From NCBI GenBank assembly GCA_001586965.3, contig LUCW03001834.1, positions 1 to 55,156 on the forward strand: a stretch of 55,156 bases of DNA, in the 5' to 3' direction. Within the stretch, counting starts at the first letter, position 1. The number at the start of each line of letters is the position of its first letter. Positions 13,776 through 23,687 of this stretch are shown here, piece after piece. Below the pieces are notes generated by a model. It had not been told where the DNA came from. It made no database searches and saw only the letters and a program-made list of their open reading frames with translations. The DNA comes from Sphaeroforma sirkka. Taxonomy: Eukaryota; Opisthokonta; Ichthyosporea; Ichthyophonida. A program made the position numbers and the translations under genes.

Positions 13776-14438
13776 TTGTCTCATGTTTCATTCTGAAGGC
13801 TACGTCAATTGTCAGTAGTTCTACCTCTTGCAGACGTTTTTGACCCAGTGAGACGCCACCCAACTTAGCAATTGAAGTCGAGGATACGAACATCTTCTTG
13901 CTGTTAATGGTACAAAACAACTCAGTTCCCTAATGTTTATTTTTTTGAAGACAAATTTGTCACTTAGTTTTCAGATGTAAGCGTGGATCGTATAAATCCC
14001 ATTTTATTGTTGTTCAATCGGTGATTTAAAAACACTACTCATGCACAATTGCCCAATGTCTAGACCGACCCACACAAGTGTATAAAATATTGAGACTGCT
14101 ACGCACAAACGCAATTGTTCTAATTTTCGTGCGCCTGTGCGCCGTGCGGAAACAATTCTAGCTCGCATATTTGTTTAAAAAGTGTTTTGTGGCATTTCCG
14201 CTATTACTAAACCACCTCGCTTAGCCAAACTCGAGGTAGAAACAGAACCCAGTGCACAAGGGGGACCGATGTTAGATCCACCTGGCGTCCTCAAATTCGT
14301 TGCCTTACTAGTGTATCCCCGGCCTGAACAGCAGTGTTACTTCATAGAGACAGTAATTATTGCTCATTGTCCTCTGAAGGAAAACATAAAATTCGGTAAC
14401 TGTCATGCGGCATATACAATGCCTTGCAGAGTATCACA
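13776..14438. other. Intergenic DNA after MTD1, no recognised gene
   Basis: A 101-codon open frame at 14182-14487 has ordinary composition but no domain I recognise. It runs into the minisatellite at 14439, so I do not call it a gene. Confidence 0.5.
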
Positions 14439-14552
14439 CAAGCATCTGAAATGCTTGAAGTCGCTTAAAGAACAGTCAAGCATCTGAATTGCTTGAAGTC
14501 ACGTAAAGAACTGTCAAGCATCTGAAATGCTTGAAGTCTCATAAAGAACAGT
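14439..14552. repeat. Three-copy 38-bp minisatellite with an internal palindrome
   Basis: Three tandem units of exactly 38 bp lie at 14439-14476, 14477-14514 and 14515-14552. Each contains AAGCATCTGAAATGCTT or a one-base variant, an imperfect palindrome able to form a 6-7-bp stem. Units differ by only two to four bases, so the array is recent. Confidence 0.93.
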
Positions 14553-14689
14553 CTATGACTAAGTCGGTAAGCTTACACCTTCGTGAGAGAACGTACGTAA
14601 ATGGGCACGTATACAGCAACTTACCCCTAGAAATTTGGTGACATCGGTACAGTTACTTAGTGTACATAATTATACATTCATACTTTTCG

Positions 14690-15310
14690 TCAATATATGG
14701 CATAATACCACATTCCTACTTTTCGTCAATATATGGATAAAACATACACTCCACGGAATCGAAGAATAGGTTTTTTTAAGCCCGGAACGTATAATTATGT
14801 GTCTTGCAATCTAGTATCATGTGGACGAGTCCAAATTCCCATCAGCTGCACCTCCACACCAATGACTTTCGGTTTCTGAGCTCTGTATAAATCGGATTCT
14901 GCTACGATTGTCCTTCAGGAGTATACATGAACATAGATATATGATGAAATACTGATTTCCAGACCTTGCGTACAGAAAAAGGCAGGATTAGCCATTTGAA
15001 GTTTATACTTGTTCTGTATGACGTGAATGCGATTCTCATTTTAGCTTTACTCAGCAGACTATGCCACGAAATGCAATGTGTCGTAACGCTTGAGTAGTAC
15101 CAAGTTGTCCTAGTGCACCAGATGTATTTAGCAATAATGGTGTGATAGCCGTCACACATCACGCGTGTTACAGGCGTGAATACAAATCAAGAGTATGTCT
15201 GCGCAAGTTTTAAGAATAAAGCCATACTAGTAGTTGATGAAATGCAATAAAAAATAGTATACCTTTGCCACTCAAGATATACGAGCAATGCTGCGTCTTT
15301 CTATTGGTTG
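14690..15310. repeat. Segment A, left arm of an inverted duplicated pair
   Basis: This segment matches the reverse complement of about 30030-30640 (A'). Shared words in the same order include CCGGAACGTATAATT, GTCTTGCAATCT, GAGCTCTGTATA, CGGATTCTGCTA, TGATGAAATACT, GACGTGAATGCGATTCTCAT and CGCGTG-TACAG. Identity looks like 70-80 % by eye. A local 43-bp duplication with TACTTTTCGTCAATATATGG occurs at about 14669-14733. The homologous open frame at 30515-30787 is not open here, so this copy looks decayed. Confidence 0.85.
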
Positions 15311-15498
15311 AAATATGGGAGAATATTGAGTGTCAAAGCATCGTTGTGTGAGCCGTTTTGACATTTTCACATTTTGTAAACATACTTTTTAGTTTTTGTT
15401 TGTTATAGTATATGAGAGTACAGTACATCATTGCCTACATACTTTATGAATCTTCTGTTGGTTGTAGTGTACTATACTATATACGGGAAGTAGTTCAT

Positions 15499-15570
15499 AT
15501 TGACAATGTCGCTCTTAAAGAACAAGGCGGCAACATTGACAATGTCGCTCTTAAAGAACAAGGCGGTAAC
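15499..15570 (+). repeat. 36-bp in-frame tandem duplication at the transposase start
   Basis: Two 36-bp units (15499-15534, 15535-15570) differ at one base. The unit is 12 codons, so the start Met and the word MSLLKNKA appear twice in frame and give two alternative starts. Confidence 0.95.
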
Positions 15571-16808
15571 ACACAAGCGACGAGTGATGCTGTCTAAAAT
15601 TTACTTGCTGCTGAGAGCAATGGAAAGGGATAGAGTGGTTGACGGAATTTCCAGCTTTCAGGTGAAGTGCAATAGAGGGATGCTTGTTACTCGTACTCGC
15701 GCGAACTGGCAAGCACTCTGTGCTCTGCTACAAACAGAACGCAGCTTTGAGAACACTTTTCGTATGAAGTACCCAAAGTTTTTGTTTCTTGCACGTGAGA
15801 TAAACGAAACATGCAAAAGAAACAAAAAGATGGGCATGTTGAGAGAAGGTGCAATAGATGTGGAGGTACAACTTGCTGTCTTCCTGTGTATAGCAGCCGG
15901 CGGAAAATACCAAGATATTAAAATTGCGTTTGGGATTTCTTCTGCTGCTGTTTACTACATATTCTGGAGAGTTTTATACGCAATTGATGGTTTGAGTTTC
16001 CTGTATTTCCGCTTTCCAATAGAAGAAGAAGAAGAGATTCCCAAAGCAGCAGAAGAGTTCAAGTCACACTCTACTCACGGGGTGATTAGCCGTTGTGTTG
16101 CCGTCGTCGATGGCTTATTTCTGCGCGTAGCTTTTTCTCCATTAAATAGATGTCAGTATAGACGTCGTTTATATTTTGGACATAAGACTGGTTATGGGCT
16201 GAATGCCCAAGCCATGTGTGATGCAAACTATAAGTTTGTTGCATTTTCTATCATGGCATATGGTAGTATGCATGATCGTCGAGCTTGGGAATATAGCAGG
16301 TTTGACCTGCTAGTGGAGAATTTGCCCATGTTTTACTACGTACTGGGTGATGCAGCTTACAGATGTACCAACTATATGCTTACACCCTATCCTGGCACTC
16401 GTGAAGCAATGGGCGATGCATGGGACGCATACAATTAATTCCAGTCCCAATCTCGCATGCATATCGTGCAGGCCTTTGGAACCATGGTCCAAAAATGGGG
16501 CCTTCTATGGCAACCCTTGCGTTTAGATTCTAAACGCGCTCCAAGAGTTGTTACAGTTCTAGCTAAGCTACATAATTGTTGTCTATAAGGAGATGAATAT
16601 AGACGAACTAATAATCTAAATGCAGGAGCACCGCGTACAGATATAAATGGTCGTTTAGGACCACAATTTCGGCATCCCAATCGTACTATCCGGCCTTTGT
16701 CCCTTAGAGGCAAAACAGAGCGCGAAGTTGTCAAGCAGTACATAGACAACAACAAATTATGCAGGCCTGATTCAAATCTGGAAAGAAACAAGAATGAAAC
16801 AAGATATT
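15506..16808 (+). pseudogene. PIF/Harbinger transposase, decayed (two in-frame stops)
   Basis: One frame runs from ATG at 15506 to TAA at 16806-16808, interrupted by in-frame TAA at 16436-16438 and 16586-16588. The DDE nuclease is recognisable: first Asp in CVAVVDGLFLRV near residue 205, then FGHKTGYGLNAQAMCDANYKF, then second Asp in YVLGDAAYRC near 282. The third position normally reads like RxRIERAFG, but here it is RMHIVQAFG, so Val replaces the catalytic Glu. The helical LHNCCL motif and a basic tail with KTEREVVKQYI follow. The element cannot be catalytically active as read. Coding constraint is still visible beyond both stops, so decay is fairly recent. A helix-turn-helix-like stretch (KYQDIKIAFGISSAAVYYIF) lies near residue 135. 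Confidence 0.88.
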
Positions 16809-17289
16809 AAACATTATATATAAGCGTGGGTACACACAAACATGTACACCCGCACACAATCATGTACATCTACACACAAACACGCAAACATCCACACAAA
16901 TAACCAAGCACACACAAGCCAATTCAAGTGCAAGTGTGCAGGATCAAAGAATCCCACACGCACTTGCATTGATGCATGTGTAGTTGGTAGTTTGTGTCCA
17001 CGTATGCGCGTAATGTACACGTCTACACGTGTGTGTGTGTGTACACATATATATATTTATACCAAACACACACACACAACATACACACCTACGTGTACAC
17101 CCACACACAACCATGTACACACACACACACGTGTACACGTGGTCGTTTTTGTACACGTGTACACATCTGTACACACAACACAAATACATAGGCTTAAAAA
17201 CAAATGCGCGCGTACTCAGGCAATAACACCTACACACACACAAACATGTACACCCACACACTGATCGCAAATATTTTATGTATCATTCA

Positions 17290-17295
17290 AATAAA
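17290..17295 (+). terminator. Candidate poly(A) signal downstream of the transposase
   Basis: AATAAA occurs about 480 bp after the last transposase codon. The interval between is CA/GT-rich simple sequence (about 16830-17260). Confidence 0.3.
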
Positions 17296-17403
17296 GAATT
17301 GAAATTTTATCGATGATACCGTTGATCTTTGAATGCATTAGTTTTAGTATTTTGGGTGATATGTGTACGAATATATACACCCAGCAATGATACAATACAG
17401 TCG

Positions 17404-17405
<2 letters not shown>

Positions 17406-17490
<85 letters not shown>
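17406..17490. repeat. (TA)n microsatellite
   Basis: About 85 bp of pure TA repeat between the transposase and the THAP ORF. Confidence 0.97.
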
Positions 17491-17492
<2 letters not shown>

Positions 17493-17688
17493 ATAACGCT
17501 AAGACATACAAAACGATACTAAAAACATGATAATGGCTATAATTTCATCATTACACAATGGTATACCATTGATTTTTGGTATTGGAAAAGTGGTCATAAT
17601 ATGTACACGGGTGTAAGAGTTATAGAATGCGATATACTTCTATTATATATTGTCTGTGAGTCAACTTCAATCAATCCTTTTACACACA

Positions 17689-18096
17689 ATGGTTGCACAA
17701 TGCACTGTGTCTTCATGCAAATCTAAAATATCACTAGTTAGATTTCCTAGTGATGAAGTTATGAGAGCAAAATATGTCAAGCAACTAACAAGATATGATG
17801 ATTACTTCAAGAAGACTGCTAAATTCTGGAGTGCCAGACGCTGGATTTGTAGCGCACACTTTCGACCTTTTTCGGTAAGTAGAACTACGGAAGGTATAAT
17901 CAAAATTTCTAAGAATGTATTACCACAGTTGAAACTTTCAAGTATTGAAAATAACTCAGAAGTTGCAATTTACAGCTTGTTGACGGTGGCGTGTTTACTG
18001 ATTGGTCCCAATTCTTTTCAGAAGAAACATACAGAGGCTGCAGTCACCGTACAGAATCACATCTCTTCTCAATACGAATGTCCTAGAGACATATAA
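17689..18096 (+). CDS. THAP-type zinc-finger protein, probably transposon-encoded
   Basis: The first in-frame ATG opens a 135-residue frame that begins with a THAP domain, a C2CH zinc-coordinating DNA-binding fold. Its ligands are Cys5 and Cys10 in CTVSSCKS, then Cys and His in RRWICSAHF near residues 59-62. The basic, aromatic middle (KQLTRYDDYFKKTAKFW) and a late LPQL resembling the AVPTIF box also fit. After the domain the frame runs on for about 50 residues without clear features. THAP domains occur in P elements, some other transposons and host transcription factors. The position between a Harbinger transposase and another ORF suggests transposon cargo. A downstream exon could exist, but I saw no clear donor. 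Confidence 0.7.
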   Translation: MVAQCTVSSCKSKISLVRFPSDEVMRAKYVKQLTRYDDYFKKTAKFWSARRWICSAHFRPFSVSRTTEGIIKISKNVLPQLKLSSIENNSEVAIYSLLTVACLLIGPNSFQKKHTEAAVTVQNHISSQYECPRDI

Positions 18097-18412
18097 TAAT
18101 AAAATGACCCGGGTCTAGTTTTATGTAAGACGGGGACACCCTTATCTGAGATCCGATGGATCATCTATGGATTCAATCTAATGTTGCACTTATCAAACCA
18201 GCATCAGGCCATGTACTTAAAACATTAGGAGCAGTTAAAGTTCAATATGGCCAAAATCTAGAGATAATATAGAGATGCGAACATCACACATCGGCACACG
18301 ATCTCCCCGTGCTTATTTGGAGAAACGGCACTATTAGAACAATTCTGTAGTTAGAACAATTATGTATATACTACATACATTTACAGCAATGATGAATATA
18401 TTAATTCAGTTT

Positions 18413-18880
18413 TCATAACTGATCATTATCATACAACGCCTGAATTATTCGCTGTTTGGACTGGACGCTAAAACCCTTCTTATCATGTACATCATATACA
18501 TGCTCTCGTGAATACATAATTTCGCCTGCTGCATCACGTTTGACAGGTACTCCTCTAACAGTAAGACCTAGCATTTCTTCCCTTCGTATGTGTTCTTTGT
18601 ATGCCGATTCACAAAGCCATGCTAAATAATTTGGCTGCTGTGTGCGCCTCGTTACACTCTTTGTCTCTCCTTGAAAATCTGTCTCTCCTTGGGAATCCGA
18701 TGAAGTACCTGAAGAGCTCGAAGACGCTTGAGAAGTAATCGGCATCGATTGATTCGACGGCGGTGTGCTAGCATTCTGCATGGGATTGGTTTCAATCCCT
18801 GAGGAAGTCGATGCTGTGTGTTGCGTCCCCATAGTATTCGGGTTCGATGCTGCATTAGCCTGCTGTTGCGATGCCGACAT
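18413..18880 (-). CDS. Ser/Gln-rich protein of unknown function
   Basis: A true ATG at 18878-18880 opens a 155-residue frame. Residues 1-75 are low-complexity and rich in Ser, Gln, Thr, Asn and Pro. Within them, two short tandem words, DSQGETD and FQGETK, reflect a local duplication. Residues 80-155 look folded and mostly helical, with YLAWLCESAYKEHIRREEM and GFSVQSKQRIIQALYDND. I recognise no family. It faces the THAP ORF convergently inside the presumed Harbinger insertion, and a disordered N terminus with a compact helical C terminus would suit a partner or DNA-binding subunit. That is inference only. Confidence 0.45.
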   Translation of the reverse strand: MSASQQQANAASNPNTMGTQHTASTSSGIETNPMQNASTPPSNQSMPITSQASSSSSGTSSDSQGETDFQGETKSVTRRTQQPNYLAWLCESAYKEHIRREEMLGLTVRGVPVKRDAAGEIMYSREHVYDVHDKKGFSVQSKQRIIQALYDNDQL

Positions 18881-19342
18881 AGTATAGTTTGCGAGTCAAT
18901 AACACTTGTGCAATATGATTCATTCATGTTCTTCGTTTTATGTTCGTATTCGACTATGTTCCCTTTGTACTGTTTCCATAGATAATTGAGTGTGGATCTA
19001 CCTATAACCGACAACTTCATATATGTGAGTGTGCACAATTGAATTGAAAACACACAACATTTGATACCACATTTGTAAAATGGCGGTTTTCCATTCTACC
19101 AATGAAATGGTTTTACTTATTCTACGTCACAGTCGACAAACGTACTTTAACGGTACGTATTCTCGTTTTTCGTTAGCCTTTAACAACAAAATCTGAGCAC
19201 CTTGTTGTTTCATGAATTTTCGAAAAACAAAAACTATGTGTTCTCATTGGTTGAAAAATACCTTTGATTAAACGGACTTATTGAAAACACCTCGTAAAGA
19301 ACCACCCTTAGTTTGGCCATTTGAAGCCCGTTATTCAAAAAA

Positions 19343-20045
19343 AAAAATGTTTTATTTGTGTGCTACTAATAATTGACGTATAATAAATTGTGGAAAATTA
19401 ATATATCCTCGTAGACTCGGTCTATAAATCATAGACGTTGAGAATAGGGGCAGCTTGAAACCCTATTCATACCATATACGAACTAATAACCAAAAGTCAT
19501 GATGTAGAATACACAACGTATCCAGACGTTGCTGTCTTTCACACTTTACTCGAGACGTTTTTTGTTTTTTTTTTCATATCATTTTTGGATGACCAACTTT
19601 TCGGTGCAATGTGCCTGGCGATTTTCAGTAATTGTTGCGTGTGCGTTTACAGTGCAGTCTTCACGGGGAAATCTGTAGAAGATTTTGGATTGTTACCATC
19701 AACATCGGGCTGTTTTCATACACCGACAAAGATCGTTGGGGTTTTGCGGTGTCATCGAGAACTTGCCATCTGTTTGATGATGATATCTGTAGTATACAAG
19801 GCGAAAAAGACCTTTCATATTTTAAACTTCCGTGGCACAGACCAGTGTCGTGCGACTTCTGAAGAGATTCTCCCACCAACTCATTTTTATTTTCTTTGGT
19901 AGTCGACCTGTTTGCCCTCTACGCTGGTGGTCTGGCGAATCAAGCACCATGATTTGGGAAACATTAGTCATTGTTTTTTTCTGATTTATGAACATGTGAC
20001 ATATTGTGACCACCTGAATCAGGATTATAATCATTAAATAAACTT
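19343..20045 (-). pseudogene. Segment B: decayed C2-domain-like copy, left arm of the inverted pair
   Basis: This segment matches the reverse complement of about 29150-29960. Identity by eye is about 85 % or better over 19690-19900, for example KYERSFSPCILQISSS against KYERSSSPCILQISSS. Compared with the right copy, about 115 bp in the middle of the coding part are missing, and the frame is broken on both sides. Homology continues outside the coding part: a word like GTGCTACTA-TAATTGA marks the outer end, and CAACGTAT-AGACGTTG lies in both. It looks like a dead duplicate of the ORF at 29212. Confidence 0.8.
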
Positions 20046-21104
20046 TCAGTTGTTGTTTTTTCTTCATTGTATAGTTGTATTATAGTAGCTAACTTTCCAT
20101 TATAAATACAGTAGTACATTAGTAACTAACGCGAAACCACGAGGAATGAGAACTCCACTGTGCCTGGCAACAACAAAAGGAGCGTTTCCCGCAAGGCAGA
20201 ATTGTATAGCTAGTAGAGAGAGAAAAATGTGCGCATGGATAGACATTGGAATTTGTTAGTTCAAACCCCCAATTTTTTATCACAGCTCTAAATAGACTCT
20301 GAGTAAAAATATGCTTTATAAAATCCAGGGAGACCAGTTTTTACCACATCGCCACATGGGTGACATGGCACAGGCGTGGGCACATGTCAATTGTTTTCTA
20401 AGGATCAAATTTGAAATTTGAAAACAGAGTACATACATCCGTCTGTAAAAGTAACGAACAAAGACCACTGGCCACTGACCAGTAGCCACCGATCATTTAT
20501 CGACAACATCAGTACATATTCATTTTATTTTATTTTTAAAAAAACACATATTTTATTTATATATATATTTTTTTACAAAACTAAAACATAAGTAATTTTA
20601 AATTTTTTAAAAAGAAGGCCAGGACAGCCCTCACTGCCTCATCAGGCTCAGTGCCTCAGTTTTAGTACTCTAAACAGTAAACAACATATTTAATATTAGC
20701 GAGCTATGCAGAGTTGAAGTTAAATATCAGAGTAGTGCGCAAAATAGTAAGTTGTGTGCGCTATATGATTGGCCAATCTGATACTTTTGTTTTCATATTC
20801 ATTATGACCATCCCGTCTACTTGATTGGTCACCGCACCAGGCCAAACACCATTGATTTTTGGAAGCTGTTCAATAAATGGTGTAATCATGATTTCTGATC
20901 TTAAATTGCGTGCAATTTTCATTTTCGGATTTAATTATGTTATTTCTTTTGTGTGTTTTTGTATTTTTTTGAAGTCTCAGAACCTTAGGCTCGAAACAAA
21001 CAAAAAAACCCTGGTATCCAAAGACATGTCTTAGGACTGTCTTTGTACATTCTATCTATTGGGTATTGGGAGTAGTACAGAGAGTCTTACAAATGGCGTA
21101 CATT

Positions 21105-21285
21105 AGTACAGTATACACTGAGTACACTCTATATACAGTCTACTCACTAAATATTGACTACTCTGTAGAGTGTAAACTGTTAACAGTGTAAACTGTAAAC
21201 TGTAAACTGTAAAACTAAACTGACTGTGGAGAGCCACTGTAGAGTGTAGGGTGACTATAGAGTGTAGACTGTAGACTGTAAACAG
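21105..21285. repeat. Drifted short repeats of AGTGTAAACTGT type
   Basis: Words such as GTAAACTGTAAACTGT, GTAGAGTGTAG and ACTGTAGACTGTAAAC follow each other with a loose period of 7-12 bp. No two longer units are identical, so this is neither a clean microsatellite nor a minisatellite. Confidence 0.8.
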
Positions 21286-21679
21286 CACTAACGAATGTGA
21301 AAACGTGTCCTTGCTCAATCTCTGTCAAAAAATCACAGCCAGACGAGGGGCACAGGACTTTGTTTATACCCGTCACTATGAATTTATCAACGCCCGAGCC
21401 TGTGTCCAAAGCCGCATCCGGTTCATTCGCAAATGTAGGGTCAATTTTTTGGGCCCACGTAAGGCGACTTTGGGCCCCAAGTACCGAACTAGTAAGCGTT
21501 TGCACCGCAAGAAAAAATACCGATACAACATTCAAGTATAAATTTTCGCTACACAATCTACATCTATCACCTGAAATAGAATACAACGCCTCAGACTAGA
21601 GAGAGCCAATGTTCTGTTAACCCTGTGAGCGTGAATTCGTGGATCCATACTTCTGAATGTTATAAAAAAATATCGCTTC

Positions 21680-21840
21680 ACAGCCTTTTTCTAAATTATG
21701 CAAGAGAAGGCTATGTATGATCGTGCACTAAAGTTCAACAATATTGAATTTTGTTTTGCCCGTTTTGTTTGTAAAGTTTCATAGCCTTCTTCTAAATATA
21801 CAAGAGAAGGCTATGTATGATCGTGCACTGGAATTTTGTT
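21680..21840. repeat. Two copies of a unit with an AGCCTT / AAGGCTATG hairpin
   Basis: Two units lie about 100 bp apart. Each has a left arm (CATAGCCTTCTTCTAAATA in the second), then ACAAGAGAAGGCTATGTATG and the tail TATGATCGTGCACT. The arms CATAGCCTTC and GAAGGCTATG are exact reverse complements and can form a 10-bp stem. The same arms recur elsewhere in the window. Confidence 0.88.
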
Positions 21841-21880
21841 TGTTCCGTTCTGTTTGTAATTTTCAGGTCCAAGGGATTTT

Positions 21881-22102
21881 GTCCTGTGCTGTGATTTCAT
21901 TAACCGCCAATTTGTTTTTTAGAACATAGAATCAAAACAATTTCTCTCGGTAAATTTACATAGCAATACTAGTGCTCGGGCGTTAATATTCGTCCTGTGC
22001 TGTGATTTCATTAGCTGCCAATTTGTTTTTTAGAACATAAAATCAAAACAATTTCACTCGGATCATACACATAGCAATGCTAGGGCTCGGGCGTTAGACA
22101 AA
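21881..22102. repeat. 111-bp tandem duplication
   Basis: Units at 21881-21991 and 21992-22102 share GTCCTGTGCTGTGATTTCAT at the start and CTAG-GCTCGGGCGTTA at the end, with roughly a dozen differences. A third partial start (GTCCTG) follows at 22103. Confidence 0.92.
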
Positions 22103-22413
22103 GTCCTGCTGCCTGCTGGCCTATTTTTTATATTATTATTTTTGAAAAGCCCGCACATTGCACTAGCAGGTGTCAAGAGTTGCCAGCACTGTACTCTCTA
22201 CTACTCCAGCTAAATATATAAATGAGTACTAGCTACTAGACTGCTAGAGGGAATACTTCCTTTGCACTGTTTTGGGTGTTTTGACTGATGACAGTAAACA
22301 CTCTGCTTACATACATAACGTATTCCGTTACATAGTCACTCGCAGCAGTCGGTAGACTAACCAGTAAACAGTTGGCACTTGGCAATTGGCCAGTTGGCAC
22401 TGTGACTCGGCAG

Positions 22414-22717
22414 CAGACTTCAATTCGTACTTCACTTTTGGTGAAAACGTAGCACGTTTTACATTAACGCTCAGGTTTGAAAACCAATTTTGTTTGGATC
22501 TACCTTGTATGGCCCAATTAATAGCTGTTATGTTTAGACAGTAGAAAATCTGTCCAACTATAAACAACTCATCAAATATTTTGGTGAAATATAGTTGGCG
22601 AAATATGCCAAAAATAAGGGCGGGCACAAACCGACCCTATAACGTATGAAAACGTAGTACGTTTTAGGTTAACGCATCAATTTGAAAGCGTGTTTACGTA
22701 TTACGAATTGAAGTCTG
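22414..22717. mobile_element. hAT-type MITE with 16-bp TIRs and 8-bp target duplication
   Basis: The ends are CAGACTTCAATTCGTA (22414-22429) and TACGAATTGAAGTCTG (22702-22717), a perfect 16-bp terminal inverted repeat. They are flanked by an exact 8-bp direct repeat CTCGGCAG (22406-22413 and 22718-22725). CAG-starting ends and 8-bp duplications are hallmarks of the hAT superfamily. At 304 bp with no coding capacity, this is a non-autonomous element. Near-identical words GAAAACGTA(G/T)CACGTTTTA-like, followed by TTAACGC, occur in direct orientation near both ends (about 22440-22468 and 22647-22675). It landed in a patch of drifted CGGCAGTCGG-like repeats. Perfect TIRs and target duplication indicate a recent insertion. 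Confidence 0.93.
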
Positions 22718-22821
22718 CTCGGCAGTCGGCACTGTCGGGAGTCGGGAATCGGACTCGGGAATGTTGACAGTCGAGACTCGACAACACTGACAGGCGTCGG
22801 CATGTCTCGATGGGGTTACCC

Positions 22822-22870
22822 GCTCTCACTCTCTTTCTCTCGCTCTCTCTCTCTCTCTCTCTGTCTCTCT
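22822..22870. repeat. (CT)n microsatellite
   Basis: About 49 bp of CT-rich dinucleotide repeat with a few interruptions. Confidence 0.95.
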
Positions 22871-23261
22871 ATGTAATTTTTTAAAAAACAATATTTACTT
22901 TTACTTGAGGCCTGGCAGTGGTCAGGCAGTCTAAACTCAAATGTCTATTCAACTGGGGCCGCCGCCCCCCCCCCGCCACGGCTGACGGCAGGCCCTGCCA
23001 CTGTTGGTGTTGATGCCAGACTGCCATCCAATAAAGACATTTTAGTTGTTCAGCAAAAGCATACCTCAAAAATTACTAAAATTTATTCGTTGTAGCCTTC
23101 TAAACTATACATTTTTAAAAAACAGAAAAAAAGAAATCTTCTAACTGCTGCTCACACTCACAGGCCACAGTCTCAACTCTCACACAGACTTCTAGTAGAA
23201 ATATTTTCTCTACACCAATGGGTGGGAGCTAATTTCAAAATTTCAACAAAAAGCAAAAATA

Positions 23262-23560
23262 AAATCCGAGAAAAAAAATCCTAACATAAATCCGAACGCG
23301 GGCAATGTTTCATTTACGTTCGGATCGGATTTTAACGGGGTTCGGATTTTTTCTACGTAACTCACTTTTGCGGTTTTAAAAATACGTAAGTACTAGAATC
23401 TAGGAAATGGGTTTAACTTCACAGGCTTTGTGATTGGTTAGTACGAAAACGAATTTTGTCCATTTTGAAGAGAAAAAAAGACAGATTCGCCCAAAAGAAA
23501 AATCCGAACATATATCCGAACACTTTAAAAATTCTGAACATAAATCCGAACCCGTTTAAA
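23262..23560. repeat. Foldback-like cluster of ATCCGAAC / GTTCGGAT words
   Basis: ATCCGAAC-type words occur in the left part (about 23288) and several times in the right part (about 23500-23550). The reverse complement GTTCGGAT occurs two or three times between (about 23320-23350). The arms can pair over about 200 bp. It could be a foldback element or MITE relic, but I found no clean ends. Confidence 0.55.
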
Positions 23561-23657
23561 GAAAAGACAGCCCTTAAAATTCCAAAACACTTTTTATAAA
23601 ATATCTTGTTCGTTGATTTCGAAACCCTGAGGCCTGAGGTGAAAAAGACCATAGCGG

Positions 23658-23687
23658 CATAGCCTTTGTTTCAATTTAGAAGGCTAC
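23658..23687. repeat. Short hairpin of the CATAGCCTT / AAGGCTA family
   Basis: CATAGCCTT is followed after about 12 bases by GAAGGCTAC, a 30-bp hairpin-like unit closely resembling the one at 26799. Confidence 0.75.

Larger units (their letters stand above)
15310..19343. mobile_element. PIF/Harbinger-like DNA transposon remnant interrupting the A-B segment
   Basis: About 4 kb separates segments A and B here, against about 80 bp between A' and B' in the other arm, so this interval looks inserted. It holds a Harbinger-type DDE transposase (plus strand), a THAP zinc-finger ORF (plus), a Ser/Gln-rich ORF (minus), CA/GT-rich and (TA)n microsatellites and a candidate poly(A) signal. Harbinger elements usually encode a transposase plus a DNA-binding partner. 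The THAP or the Ser/Gln-rich protein could be that partner, but this is inference. I could not find terminal inverted repeats or a 3-bp target duplication, so both limits are approximate, and the cargo may come from more than one element. Confidence 0.6.
20046..22405. other. Repeat-rich DNA without a recognised gene
   Basis: Open frames on both strands at about 21215-21599 sit in a GC-richer patch, but none shows a domain I know. The rest is AT-rich, with drifted repeat patches, a pair of GAAGGCTATG units and a 111-bp tandem duplication, which are listed separately. Confidence 0.5.

Noticed and set aside
14182-14487. 101-codon plus-strand open frame
   Set aside because: No recognised family, and it runs into a minisatellite.
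18180-18270. Possible scrap of a retroelement protease (GHVLKTLGAVKVQYG)
   Set aside because: Too short and isolated to support, with no neighbouring pol motifs.
15300-19260. ATTGGTTGAAA words near 15300 and 19240 as ends of the Harbinger insertion
   Set aside because: They are direct, not inverted, imperfect, and not at the exact homology limits of the A-B segments.
21215-21599. Overlapping open frames on both strands in a GC-richer patch
   Set aside because: Three frames are open at once and none has a recognisable domain, so I cannot choose one.
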